Counted from the first letter of the stretch, positions 7,613 through 15,618 are shown. The stretch is 64,000 nt of DNA from Streptomyces sp. A012304 (GCF_026008495.1 NZ_BQUN01000057.1:233344-297343), one strand, 5' to 3'. A program made the numbers and translations. Notes: generated by a model from the sequence alone, not told the origin.

Positions 7613-8875
7613 ATGATCAGAACACAACGGCTGGCGGCGGGCGTGTGCGCCCTGCTCGCCGCGCTCGCGGCCGGGATCGCGTTCCCGGCCGGGGCGGTCG
7701 CCGACGAGACCACAGCCAACGCGCCCAAGGTCGACCTGGTCCTCGACGTCAGCGGCTCGATGCGGGCGAAGGACATCGACGGCGGGACGCGGATGGCGGC
7801 GGCCAAGCAGGCGTTCAACGAGGTGCTGGACGCGACGCCCGAGGAGGTCCAGCTCGGCATCCGCACCCTCGGCGCCAACTACCCGGGCGACGACCGTGAG
7901 ACGGGCTGCAAGGACACCGCGCAGCTCTACCCGGTCGGACCGCTGGACCGCACGGAGGCCAAGGCGGCGGTGGCGACGCTCGCGCCCACCGGCTGGACCC
8001 CGATCGGCCCCGCACTGCTGAAGGCGGCCGACGACCTCGACGGCGGCACCGGTTCCAAGCGCATCGTGCTGATCAGCGACGGCGAGGACACCTGCGCGCC
8101 GCTCGACCCGTGCGAGGTGGCCCGCGAGATCGCGGCCAAGGGCATCGGCCTGACCATCGACACCCTCGGCCTGGTGCCGAACGTGAAGATGCGTCAGCAG
8201 CTCAGCTGCATCGCGGAGGCCACCGGCGGCACGTACACCTCGGTGGAGCACACGGACGAACTCGCCGACAAGGTCAACCAGTTGGTGGACCGCGCGGCCG
8301 ACCCGGTGGTGACGCCGGTGGCCACGCGGGGCGCGGACTCGTGCGCGAAGGCGCCCACGCTGGAGTCGGGCCTGTACAGCGACCGTGAGGAGTTCGGGCA
8401 GCAGCGCTGGTACCGCGTCGACGTCGACCCGGGCCAGGAGCTGCGCGCCTCGGTGAGCGTGTCGGCGGACCGGGCGATGAACCCCGGGCACGGGGTGCTG
8501 CTGCGCGCGGTGACGACGCACGGCCGGGAGATCGTGCGCGGCGAGGCGGCGGGCGACGGCCGTACGGACGTCGTCTCCACCGGCCTGCGCTACCCGAAGG
8601 CGGAGAGCGACGAGGACGAGGCTCCCGCCGAGACGGTGTGCCTGGTGGTGACGAACTCCTTCTCGGCGGCGGCCGGGGTGAAGACCACCCCGGGCATGCC
8701 GGTCGAGCTGACCGTGGACGTGGTCGACGGCCCGTCGCAGGCCGACGACGTGGCCTCGTTCGGTCTCGGACGCGGCTGGTGGCTGCTCGGCGCGCTGGTA
8801 CTGACCGGTTTCCTCGCGGGTCTGGTGTGGGGCTGGCTGTCGCGCTGGCGTGTCGCGGTGTGGAGGACCAACTGA
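7613..8875 (+). CDS. secreted/membrane-anchored VWA domain protein
   Basis: This 420-residue protein has an N-terminal signal peptide (hydrophobic stretch ending AGAVADE at about residue 32) and a von Willebrand factor A domain from about 38 to 230. The MIDAS is intact in part: DVSGSM (DxSxS), a central T in GWTPIGPALL and a third-site D in LISDGEDTC. A C-terminal helix (WWLLGALVLTGFLAGLVWGWL) with a basic tail anchors it in the membrane with the VWA domain outside. It shares a TGATG start-stop junction with the next gene, so the two proteins are made together and probably interact at the cell surface. Ligand unknown. Confidence 0.88.
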   Translation: MIRTQRLAAGVCALLAALAAGIAFPAGAVADETTANAPKVDLVLDVSGSMRAKDIDGGTRMAAAKQAFNEVLDATPEEVQLGIRTLGANYPGDDRETGCKDTAQLYPVGPLDRTEAKAAVATLAPTGWTPIGPALLKAADDLDGGTGSKRIVLISDGEDTCAPLDPCEVAREIAAKGIGLTIDTLGLVPNVKMRQQLSCIAEATGGTYTSVEHTDELADKVNQLVDRAADPVVTPVATRGADSCAKAPTLESGLYSDREEFGQQRWYRVDVDPGQELRASVSVSADRAMNPGHGVLLRAVTTHGREIVRGEAAGDGRTDVVSTGLRYPKAESDEDEAPAETVCLVVTNSFSAAAGVKTTPGMPVELTVDVVDGPSQADDVASFGLGRGWWLLGALVLTGFLAGLVWGWLSRWRVAVWRTN

Positions 8876-9669
8876 TGCGGATCACACGTGTGCTGGGCGC
8901 GGCGCTGCTGACGCTCGGCCTGGCGGTCTCCCCGGCCGCCGCCGACTCCACTCCGTCCGCGAGCCCGTCCGAGGACGCCTCCGCGCCCACCGAGGCGGGC
9001 ACCTCGTTCCGTACGGCGACGGAGATCGAGCAGGGGCAGACGGCCACCGCGAGCGGCTCCACCGGCGACTACCTGTACTGGTCGTTCCCGGCCGACGCGG
9101 GGCAGCGGCCCACTGTCGGCGCGACGGTGAAGCTGCCGCAGGAGCACGCGGGCCAGACCTGGCAGGTCGATGTGTACGACGGTCTGCGCCGCCGCCAGGC
9201 CTGCCAGTACGGCGCCCAGACGCGCACCGCCGCGCCGGGCACCGCCTCCGTGCAGCTGGCCTGCGTGCTGCGCACGGTCCGCGCCTGGTCGGAGCCGTGG
9301 GCCAACGACCCGCTGCCGGGCACCTACTACGTCCGGCTGACGGTCCTCGGTGTGAAGACGGCCGACCTCGGGCTGCCGGTCGACGCCGAACTGCGGGTGG
9401 ACTCCAAGGACGTCGGCGGATCGGCGGCGGTGGACGGATGGCTGGCCGAGCCGCTCGTCCCGGGCGTCGCCGTCGAGCCAAAGGCGGACGAGGAGGATTC
9501 GGCGGTGCTGTCGAGCATCGAGCCGGACGACGGCTGGGCCTCCGGCTGGTGGTCCGACCGCTGGGTGTGGACGGCGATCGGCGGCGCGCTGGCCGCGCTC
9601 GCCGGGATCGGCGGCTACGCGCTGACCCGCGGGGCGGGACGGCCGTCCCGGGTACCGCCGGGCGCCTGA
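8875..9669 (+). CDS. membrane-anchored secreted protein, partner of VWA protein
   Basis: This 264-residue protein starts at the ATG overlapping the VWA stop by one base, with GGAGG just upstream. It has a signal peptide (ending SPAAADST), an acidic linker and a beta-rich ectodomain containing GSTGDYLYWSFPADAGQ, which resembles bacterial pre-peptidase C-terminal-like (PPC) beta-sandwiches. A C-terminal transmembrane helix (WVWTAIGGALAALAGIGGYAL) is followed by a basic tail. The same ectodomain type is recognisable in the C-terminal half of the VWA partner (REEFGQQRWYRVDVDPGQEL), so the pair shares a module. Function is unknown; a surface assembly is inferred. Confidence 0.8.
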   Translation: MRITRVLGAALLTLGLAVSPAAADSTPSASPSEDASAPTEAGTSFRTATEIEQGQTATASGSTGDYLYWSFPADAGQRPTVGATVKLPQEHAGQTWQVDVYDGLRRRQACQYGAQTRTAAPGTASVQLACVLRTVRAWSEPWANDPLPGTYYVRLTVLGVKTADLGLPVDAELRVDSKDVGGSAAVDGWLAEPLVPGVAVEPKADEEDSAVLSSIEPDDGWASGWWSDRWVWTAIGGALAALAGIGGYALTRGAGRPSRVPPGA

Positions 9670-9688
9670 ACCCTTGCTGACGCTCCAC

Positions 9689-9717
9689 CACAAGGCCCGC
9701 CTCCGGCGGGCCTTGTG
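9689..9717. terminator. intrinsic terminator, 13-bp stem, 3-nt loop
   Basis: The perfect arms CACAAGGCCCGCC (9689-9701) and GGCGGGCCTTGTG (9705-9717) form a tight hairpin between the convergent VWA operon and the HxlR gene. Confidence 0.8.
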
Positions 9718-9745
9718 CCGTCATCGCCCCTTCTCCCGGCCGGGA

Positions 9746-10375
9746 TCACGCCTCCCGCAATCCCTTCGCCAACGCGCCCTCGCCGCTCACCTGCACCCGC
9801 CCGGCGCGCACGGCGTCCCGCAGGGTCAGCTCGCCCTGGGCGAGGGACGTGCAGGTGGCGGTGTCCAGGACCAGCCGGGCGTCGGGCTCCGCGGGCGCGG
9901 GTCCGTCGCCGTACACGGGGCCCTCGCCGGCGCCGACGAACAGATGGAAGTCGCCTTCCTCCAGGTGTACTTCGACGACCGCGCTCTCCCCCTCCAGCGC
10001 GCGCAGCAACGGCAGCGCGAACCAGTGGGCGCGGACGGCGTCGGTGGGCCGGCGCTCCCCCAGCTCGCCCTGCCCCCACTCCCCCAGCGCCTGGAGCACG
10101 GCCAGCAACTCACGTCCCCTGCCGGTGAGTTCGTACACGAAGGCCGCGCCGGGCGGGGGCAGCCGGCGGCGGGTGGCGAGCCCGTCGCGTTCCATGTCCT
10201 TCAGCCGCGAGGCGAGTACGTCCGTGCTCACCCCCGGCAGGTCGGCGTGCAGGTCGGTGTAGCGGCGCGGGCCGGCGAGCAGCTCCCGGACGATCAGCAG
10301 GGTCCAGCGGTCGCCGACGACGTCGAGCGCGCGGGCGGCGGAACAGTACTGGTCGTAGCTTCGGCGAGGTGACAT
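9746..10375 (-). CDS. HxlR family winged-helix transcriptional regulator
   Basis: This 209-residue protein has a HxlR-type winged helix in residues 5-100, with the hallmark CSAARALDVVGDRWTLLIVREL, GPRRYTDLHADLPGVSTDVLASRLKDMERDGL and the wing YELTGRGRELLAVLQALGEWG. The C-terminal 100 residues look like a small ligand-binding or SCP2-like domain (ATCTSLAQGELTLRDAVRAGRVQVSGEGA), seen in longer HxlR proteins. Met at 10375 fits the family start; an in-frame ATG at 10393 would add six residues. It is divergent from the aminotransferase gene, and the shared region contains two inverted repeats, suggesting that it regulates the aminotransferase and itself. Confidence 0.88.
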   Translation of the reverse strand: MSPRRSYDQYCSAARALDVVGDRWTLLIVRELLAGPRRYTDLHADLPGVSTDVLASRLKDMERDGLATRRRLPPPGAAFVYELTGRGRELLAVLQALGEWGQGELGERRPTDAVRAHWFALPLLRALEGESAVVEVHLEEGDFHLFVGAGEGPVYGDGPAPAEPDARLVLDTATCTSLAQGELTLRDAVRAGRVQVSGEGALAKGLREA

Positions 10376-10397
10376 GCGACGCAGTCTAGACATGTCG

Positions 10398-10432
10398 TTG
10401 GACTTTCCAAGCTGGTACTTGGTAAAACCAAG
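10398..10432. promoter_or_regulatory. twin palindromes in the hxlR/aminotransferase divergent region
   Basis: TTGGA-CTT-TCCAA (10398-10410) and CTTGGT-AAA-ACCAAG (10418-10432) are two perfect inverted repeats with 3-nt centres, about 21 bp apart centre to centre. They are likely operators for the HxlR regulator. Confidence 0.55.
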
Positions 10433-10462
10433 CAACACCAGATACCGGAGGGGCGAGCGCGC

Positions 10463-11671
10463 ATGGAGTTCCGGCAGTCGAACAAGCTCAGCGAGGTCTG
10501 CTACGAGATCCGCGGCCCGGTGATCGAGCACGCCAACGCGCTGGAGGAAGCGGGCCACAGCGTCCTTCGCCTGAACACCGGCAACCCCGCGCTGTTCGGC
10601 TTCGAGGCGCCGGAGGAGATCCTCCAGGACATGATCCGGATGCTCCCGCAGGCGCACGGCTACACGGACTCGCGCGGCATCCTCTCCGCCCGCCGGGCGG
10701 TCGCCCAGCGCTACCAGAACCGGGGCCTGGAGGTCGACGTCGACGACGTCTTCCTCGGCAACGGCGTCTCGGAGCTGGTCTCCATGGCCGTGCAGGCGCT
10801 GGTCGAGGACGGCGACGAGATCCTGATCCCCGCCCCCGACTTCCCGCTGTGGACGGCCGTCACGACCCTCGCGGGCGGCAAGGCGGTCCACTACCTCTGC
10901 GACGAGCAGGCCGACTGGTACCCGGACCTGGACGACATGGCGTCGAAGATCACCGACCGGACGAAGGCGGTCGTGATCATCAACCCGAACAACCCCACGG
11001 GCGCCGTCTACCCGAAGGAGATCGTCGAGGGCATCCTCGACCTGGCCCGCCGGCACGGCCTGATGGTCTTCGCCGACGAGATCTACGACCAGATCCTCTA
11101 CGACGACGCCGTCCACCACTCGGCCGCCGCCCTCGCCCCCGACCTGGTCGTGCTGACCTTCTGCGGCCTGTCGAAGACGTACCGGGTGGCGGGTTTCCGC
11201 TCGGGCTGGCTGGTGGTCACCGGGCCCAAGCAGCACGCGAGGGACTACCTGGAGGGCCTCACCATGCTGGCCTCCATGCGGCTGTGCGCCAACGCGCCCG
11301 CCCAGTACGCCATCCAGGCCGCGCTCGGCGGCCGCCAGTCCATCCACGAGCTGACCGCGCCGGGCGGGCGGCTGCGCGAGCAGCGGGACGTCGTCTTCGA
11401 CAGGCTCAACGAGATCCCGGGCGTGTCCTGCGTCAAGCCGAAGGGCGCGCTGTACGCGTTCCCGCGCCTGGACCCCGCGGTGCACAGGATCCACGACGAC
11501 GAGAAGTTCGTCCTGGACCTGCTGCTGCGGGAGAAGATCCAGGTGGTCCAGGGCACCGGCTTCAACTGGCCCACCCCCGACCACTTCCGCATCCTCACCC
11601 TCCCGCACGCGGAGGACCTGGAGGCGGCGATCGGCCGGATCGGGCGGTTCCTCAGCGGGTACCGGCAGTAG
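10463..11671 (+). CDS. PLP-dependent class I/II aminotransferase, alanine aminotransferase (AlaA)-like
   Basis: This 402-residue fold-type I aminotransferase has a full-length family size. Landmarks are RLNTGNPALFGF at the N-terminus, GYTDSRGILSARRAVA, the cofactor-contacting NPNNPTGAVYP, DEIYDQILYD and the PLP lysine in GLSKTYRVAGFRSGW. The C-terminal arginine that binds the carboxylate is in FRILTLP. It probably interconverts alanine/pyruvate and glutamate/2-oxoglutarate in the cytoplasm. Starts at ATG 10463 with a GGAGGGGCGAG-type site upstream. The divergent HxlR gene and palindromes suggest dedicated regulation. Confidence 0.9.
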   Translation: MEFRQSNKLSEVCYEIRGPVIEHANALEEAGHSVLRLNTGNPALFGFEAPEEILQDMIRMLPQAHGYTDSRGILSARRAVAQRYQNRGLEVDVDDVFLGNGVSELVSMAVQALVEDGDEILIPAPDFPLWTAVTTLAGGKAVHYLCDEQADWYPDLDDMASKITDRTKAVVIINPNNPTGAVYPKEIVEGILDLARRHGLMVFADEIYDQILYDDAVHHSAAALAPDLVVLTFCGLSKTYRVAGFRSGWLVVTGPKQHARDYLEGLTMLASMRLCANAPAQYAIQAALGGRQSIHELTAPGGRLREQRDVVFDRLNEIPGVSCVKPKGALYAFPRLDPAVHRIHDDEKFVLDLLLREKIQVVQGTGFNWPTPDHFRILTLPHAEDLEAAIGRIGRFLSGYRQ

Positions 11672-11739
11672 CGGCCGACACCCCGGCACGGCTGTGCGCC
11701 ACGCCCCTCGTGCCGGACCGCCGCCCACCCGGGCCGCTT

Positions 11740-11763
11740 CCACCCGGGCCCATGTCCGGGTGG
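11740..11763. terminator. hairpin between convergent genes
   Basis: Arms CCACCCGG (11740-11747) and CCGGGTGG (11756-11763) with an 8-nt loop lie just before the stop of the minus-strand dehydrogenase. It is a likely bidirectional terminator. Confidence 0.5.
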
Positions 11764-11765
11764 GG

Positions 11766-12776
11766 TCAGCCGTCGGCCCGGACGAAGACGGGCTTGAGGT
11801 GCTTCTCCGGCAGCGCGGTCGGCAGGTCCTCCCAGTCGATGACATGGGAGACCACCTTCTCGGGGGCGACCCTGCCGGAGGCGGCGAGGGCGAGGGCGTC
11901 GGGGATGTGGGCGCGGACGTTGTCGCGGGCGACGCGCAGGGTGACGCCGGTGAGGTACATGTCGAGCAGGGGCAGCTCACCGGGCCGGAAGTGGTTGCCG
12001 GCGCTCTCGCAGATCCCTTCCGGGGTCAGGCATGTGACGGCCAGGGCGAGCTGGTCGACCCGCCCGGTGGCCTCCACGGCGATGTCGTAGCTCCGCGGCG
12101 CCGGTTCCAGGGTCTCGGCCGTGGCGGCCCCGAAGCCCCTCGCCAGCGCCCGGTGCTCGGGGTCGGGGTCGACGTAGAGCACGTCGGAGGCGCCGAGGGC
12201 GCGGGCGATGTCGCACACGTACAGGCCGATGCTGCCGCGGGCGACGACCAGTACCCGGGCTCCGGGGCGGGCGCCGAGATGGGGGGCGACCAGGCGCCAG
12301 GCCAGGGACCAGTTGTCGCTGGCCGAGGCCATGGCGACCGGGTCGAGGCCGGCGGGCAGCGGCACCAGCATGGCGTCGGCGTAGGGCACGCGCACCAGGT
12401 CGGAGAAGAGTCCGCCCCAACTGCCGCCGATCGGCGCGCCGTACATCGCCATGTAGGGCACGGCCGTGCAGTGCGCGGTCAGCCCGGCCGCGCAGCGGTC
12501 GCAGTCGCCGCAGTTGACGGACCAGGGGACGACGACCAGGTCGCCCGGGGCGACGGTGGTGACGGCGTCGCCGGTCTCGACGACCCGGGCCACGCACTCG
12601 TGGCCGAGGGCGAACGGCGGCTCGACGAAGCCGTGACCGGCCAGGATCGCGGAGTCCACGTCACAGGGCGTGGCGGCCACCGGCGCGACGATCGCCTCCC
12701 CGTCGGACCGGAGCTTCGGGTCGGGCACCTCGCGCCACTCGACGGTGCGGCGGGCGACGTAGGTCAGTTCACGCAT
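11766..12776 (-). CDS. zinc-dependent medium-chain alcohol dehydrogenase
   Basis: This 336-residue MDR superfamily enzyme has the catalytic-zinc region CDVDSAILAGHGF and GHECVARVVETGD. The structural zinc loop CGDCDRCAAGLTAHC supplies clustered cysteines. The Rossmann part has VLVVARGSIGLYVCDIARALG and an acidic VDPDPEH at the end of the second strand, pointing to NAD(H). Its start overlaps the tautomerase stop by 8 bp, so the two are cotranscribed behind the TetR-type operators. The substrate is unknown; the tautomerase neighbour suggests a small keto/enol or aromatic-derived compound. Confidence 0.88.
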   Translation of the reverse strand: MRELTYVARRTVEWREVPDPKLRSDGEAIVAPVAATPCDVDSAILAGHGFVEPPFALGHECVARVVETGDAVTTVAPGDLVVVPWSVNCGDCDRCAAGLTAHCTAVPYMAMYGAPIGGSWGGLFSDLVRVPYADAMLVPLPAGLDPVAMASASDNWSLAWRLVAPHLGARPGARVLVVARGSIGLYVCDIARALGASDVLYVDPDPEHRALARGFGAATAETLEPAPRSYDIAVEATGRVDQLALAVTCLTPEGICESAGNHFRPGELPLLDMYLTGVTLRVARDNVRAHIPDALALAASGRVAPEKVVSHVIDWEDLPTALPEKHLKPVFVRADG

Positions 12777-13200
12777 CGGCGTGCTGTCCCTTCGCCAGGG
12801 CGACGAGATCGGCGTGGCGGACGACGGAGCCGCCCGCGCCCCAGGTGCCGTCGGGCTGCTCGTGCACCAGCACCCACACCCGCAGGGCGTCCCGCGCGGG
12901 GAGCCCGGCGGCGGACAGGACGGTACTCGTCACCTCCTCGACCAGGCCCGCCTTGCGGCGTTCGGACAGGGCGCCCTGCGGGACGGTGACCTCCACCAGG
13001 AAGCGGGGCGCGTCGTCCTCGGCGGTGGTCTGGGCGCCCTCGGGCAGCTCGACCAGGTAACTCCACGCCTGGGCGCGGAAGAAGGCCGTGTCGGGCGCGC
13101 CCTCCCAGCGCAGCAGTACGGCGGCGAGGTCACGCCGGACACCGTGGCGGCCTTGCTCGGTCAGGGCGCCGGCCGGGGCCGTGAGCCGGATCATCGGCAT
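12769..13200 (-). CDS. tautomerase-superfamily protein 1
   Basis: This 143-residue protein starts MPMIRLTAPAGALTEQG at ATG 13200. The start is chosen because AGAGAGGTG precedes it and upstream codons would overlap the operator and TetR gene. It has two beta-alpha-beta halves like a fused 4-oxalocrotonate tautomerase (second half begins FLVEVTVPQGALSERRKAGLVEEVT). The usual catalytic Pro-1 follows the initiator Met, as expected after Met removal. It forms an operon with the alcohol dehydrogenase and is divergent from the TetR gene. Confidence 0.8.
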   Translation of the reverse strand: MPMIRLTAPAGALTEQGRHGVRRDLAAVLLRWEGAPDTAFFRAQAWSYLVELPEGAQTTAEDDAPRFLVEVTVPQGALSERRKAGLVEEVTSTVLSAAGLPARDALRVWVLVHEQPDGTWGAGGSVVRHADLVALAKGQHADA

Positions 13201-13239
13201 GGGGACACCTCTCTTTTCGGTCCGTTCGACGGCACGGTC

Positions 13240-13290
13240 TATGACAGTCGTCATAAACGACGGCCACGCTAGACTATGACGGCCGTCATA
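13240..13290. promoter_or_regulatory. two TetR-type operators upstream of tetR and tautomerase 1
   Basis: TATGACAGTCGTCATA (13240-13255) and the perfect palindrome TATGACGGCCGTCATA (13275-13290) lie between the divergent tautomerase and TetR genes. Arms TATGAC/GTCATA are identical in both, 35 bp apart. Two closely related sites occur again upstream of the second tautomerase at 14398-14457. Confidence 0.8.
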
Positions 13291-13318
13291 GCCAGTGAGG
13301 CCGGAAGGGATTTCCCAC

Positions 13319-13903
13319 GTGACCAAGCACAGCCCGTCGGCGCGCGAGCGGATCGTGGCCGGTGCGGCCGACATGATCAGCCGGCGCGGCCTGAACGCGA
13401 CGAGCATCCGCGAGACGGCCAGGCACGCCAGGGCGCCGCTCGGCTCGACGTACCACTACTTCCCCGACGGCAAGCAGCAGTTGGCCACCGAGGCCGTCCG
13501 GTACACGGGCGAGTGGGTCGCGCGGAGCCTGCGCAAGGAACTCGAAGCCGGACCGGTCGCCGGACTGCGCGCCTTCCTCGCGCTGTGGCGCGGGATCGTC
13601 GTCGACAGCGACTTCCGGGCCGGCTGTCCCGTCCTCGCCGTCTCCATCGAGGAGCCCCCCGCCGACGAGACGCCCGCCGCCCTGGTGGCCGCCGCCGAGG
13701 TGTTCGCCGCATGGGAGGGCCTGCTGGCCGCCTCGCTGCGCGCGCACGGCGCCGAGCCGGAGCGGGCGGAGCAGCTCGCGACGCTGATCGTCGCGGCCGT
13801 CGAGGGCACCGTGGCGATGTGCCGCGCCAAGCGCAGCACCCAGCCGCTCGACCACACGGCCGAGCAGTTGCAGGCGCTCATCCTCGCCACGATCAAGGAC
13901 TGA
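13319..13903 (+). CDS. TetR family transcriptional repressor
   Basis: This 194-residue regulator starts at GTG 13319, chosen because GGAAGGGA lies 8 nt upstream; an in-frame upstream codon at 13295 would run through the spacer. The N-terminal HTH reads SARERIVAGAADMISRRGLNATSIRETARHARAPLGSTYHYFPDGKQ in segments typical of TetR. The C-terminal half (FRAGCPVLAVSIEEPP) matches the LmrA/YxaF-like subgroup. It faces two palindromic operators and overlaps the convergent tautomerase 2 gene by 11 bp. It most likely represses itself, both tautomerases and the alcohol dehydrogenase. Confidence 0.9.
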   Translation: MTKHSPSARERIVAGAADMISRRGLNATSIRETARHARAPLGSTYHYFPDGKQQLATEAVRYTGEWVARSLRKELEAGPVAGLRAFLALWRGIVVDSDFRAGCPVLAVSIEEPPADETPAALVAAAEVFAAWEGLLAASLRAHGAEPERAEQLATLIVAAVEGTVAMCRAKRSTQPLDHTAEQLQALILATIKD

Positions 13904-14387
13904 CCGGCCGCCGGACGCCCAGCGCGGCGCGGACGGCCTCGGCCCTCTCGGCGGTGAACACCCCGCTCTCCAGGAGCGGCAGGACGGACAGCACGCCACC
14001 GGACGCTCCCCAGCTGCCCTCGTCGATCACGCGGAAGTTGACCCACCACGTCGGCGACGGCTTCTCCAGTCCGCAGGCCGCCGCCAGGGCGGCCAGGACC
14101 CGCTCGATGACCTCGGCCCGTACGTCGGGCCGCCAGGCGGCGTCCATCACCGCCACGTCGATCACCATCACGTCGAGTTCCTGACCGGCGTCCGCCAGCA
14201 GCCGGCCGCCGATGGCCATCATGTCCCGCGCACGCTCGACGAAGTGCACCTGGAACCCGACGCGGGCGGCCGGGGCGTGCTGCCCCACCTCGGGCACCAG
14301 CACGGCGTCCGTCAGCGTTCCGGCCAGCTCACGGCGCTGCTCCAGGCTCAGGCGCCCCTGTGGGGCGTTCACGGTGATGATCGTCAT
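13893..14387 (-). CDS. tautomerase-superfamily protein 2
   Basis: This 164-residue protein resembles tautomerase 1 in its two-part architecture. After the initiator comes TIITVNAPQGRLSLEQRRELAGTL; a Thr, not Pro, would be residue 1 after Met removal, so the classical catalytic proline is missing. The C-terminal half ends WWVNFRVIDEGSWGASGGVLSVLPL, which parallels the DGTWGAGGSVV ending of tautomerase 1. It has its own pair of TetR-type operators just upstream and overlaps the 3' end of the TetR gene. Substrate unknown. Confidence 0.8.
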   Translation of the reverse strand: MTIITVNAPQGRLSLEQRRELAGTLTDAVLVPEVGQHAPAARVGFQVHFVERARDMMAIGGRLLADAGQELDVMVIDVAVMDAAWRPDVRAEVIERVLAALAAACGLEKPSPTWWVNFRVIDEGSWGASGGVLSVLPLLESGVFTAERAEAVRAALGVRRPVSP

Positions 14388-14397
14388 GGCATCCTCC

Positions 14398-14457
14398 TAT
14401 GACAGTCGTTATAAAGCGAGGGCGGCAGACTACAGCTGCTCTATAACGACTGTCATA
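14398..14457 (-). promoter_or_regulatory. two TetR-type operators upstream of tautomerase 2
   Basis: TATGACAGTCGTTATA (14398-14413) and TATAACGACTGTCATA (14442-14457) are exact inverted copies of each other, 28 nt apart. They match the TATGAC-N4-GTCATA sites of the neighbouring TetR promoter except for one base, so the same repressor is expected to bind. Confidence 0.75.
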
Positions 14458-14483
14458 TCGAGTCGGGGCTCCCTCAGGTGCGC

Positions 14484-15509
14484 TCAGCCGGCCACCGGCC
14501 GCCATCGGTCCTTCCGAGCGGGGTCGACGCCGCTGAGCCACACCAGCGCGCCGTCGAGCAGCCCGGGCTTGTCCCGGGTGGCCAGGGCCGGCGCTTCCAG
14601 CATGTCGGCGGCCTCTTCCAGGTAGGTGACGAGCGTGTCGAGTTCTTCACCGTGGGCGTCGTTGAAACGGGACCAGTGGCCCAGGTAACCGGTCGCGGCG
14701 TCCAGGTACAGGCCGGAGGTGTGGTCGGCAGGGCCCAGGGCGACCACCGGGATCCAGGTGGCCTTCCACACGGTGATCCGCTCGTCCTGAGGCCGGTGGG
14801 CGTCACGGGCGTCCTCCTGCGCCTGGGCGTCCCTCTTCAGCCGGTGTACGGCGGCCACCGCGTCCAGGGTCAGCAGGGCCTTGTTGCCCGGCAGGCATCC
14901 CCGCCCCTCGGCCCCGTCGTCGCCCGCGGTCAGCATCCACAGGACGCGCAGCTCCAGGGGTATCGGGACGCCGAGGTCGCTCTCCAGGGCGGCGACGGCG
15001 GCGGGGCGGGCGCCCGGGCGGAGCGCGGCGTAGGAGTCGGGGGCGTGCTGTCGGAGCCAGCCGGTGACGCGCCCCCAGGCATCGGCGACCTGCCGTACGG
15101 CGACCGCGTCGGCGGCGGGATCGGCGAACTGCCCCTGCCCCTCGCCCTGGACGGCCTCGGTGAGCTCGGCGCCCTCGGCGGGCCCGGTGGCGCCGGGGGG
15201 ACGGGTCGGCCCGGTGGGACCGGTCGGCCCGGTCGGCTTGGTCGGATCGGTCGGTTCGGCTGCGGAGATCGGGGTGACGTACCGGATCTGTATCCGGTCC
15301 GGCTCCCGGATGTAGCCGATGGCCAGGTCGGGGCAGTCCTCGAACAGGTCGCCGTCGACCGTCACGGTGAGGATGCCGGGCAGCGTCGAGGGCCGGCCCA
15401 TGTCCGGATCGTCGGCCAGCTGTCCGGCGACGGCCTTCAGGGCGTAAGGGGCGCCGGCCCCGAACTGGGCGACGGTGTCGCGTAAGAGCTGAGGGATCTC
15501 GACGTCCAC
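14484..15509 (-). CDS. SMI1/KNR4-family protein with collagen-like linker
   Basis: This 341-residue protein starts at a GTG (15509) with AAGGAG 9 nt upstream. The N-terminal part (residues 1-82) is unrecognised. A Pro-Thr-Gly linker with repeated GPT units (about residues 86-110) joins it to a C-terminal domain of the SMI1/KNR4 type, with LESDLGVPIPLELRVLWMLTAGDDG and GYLGHWSRFNDAHGEELDTLVTYLEEAADML. In bacteria SMI1/KNR4 proteins are often immunity proteins of contact-dependent toxins, but no toxin gene is adjacent. The role is therefore unknown. Confidence 0.75.
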   Translation of the reverse strand: MDVEIPQLLRDTVAQFGAGAPYALKAVAGQLADDPDMGRPSTLPGILTVTVDGDLFEDCPDLAIGYIREPDRIQIRYVTPISAAEPTDPTKPTGPTGPTGPTRPPGATGPAEGAELTEAVQGEGQGQFADPAADAVAVRQVADAWGRVTGWLRQHAPDSYAALRPGARPAAVAALESDLGVPIPLELRVLWMLTAGDDGAEGRGCLPGNKALLTLDAVAAVHRLKRDAQAQEDARDAHRPQDERITVWKATWIPVVALGPADHTSGLYLDAATGYLGHWSRFNDAHGEELDTLVTYLEEAADMLEAPALATRDKPGLLDGALVWLSGVDPARKDRWRPVAG

Positions 15510-15612
15510 GGCCTGATGCTCCTTGCTGGTCGGAGGAAGATCGAGCAGCACACTACGGGCCCGGTCCCGACAGGCCCCGGTGCGCTTGCGCGAGGCGACG
15601 GCGCCGCGCACC

Positions 15613-15618
15613 TAGCCT
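15613..15618 (+). promoter_or_regulatory. -10 box of truncated phosphatase gene
   Basis: TAGCCT lies 6 nt before the ATG at 15625 and no ribosome site is seen, so the original gene was probably leaderless. Confidence 0.35.

Noticed and set aside
5987..8521. Long antisense frame across the second siderophore synthetase and VWA gene
   Set aside because: It spans two real genes and an intergenic region and shows no protein-like features.
9746..11980. Fusion of the HxlR gene with a long upstream minus frame
   Set aside because: The upstream part lies antisense to the aminotransferase gene and is not protein-like.
12769..13407. Longer version of tautomerase 1 starting near 13407
   Set aside because: The extra N-terminus overlaps the operators and the TetR start; the ATG at 13200 has a ribosome site and family-like start.
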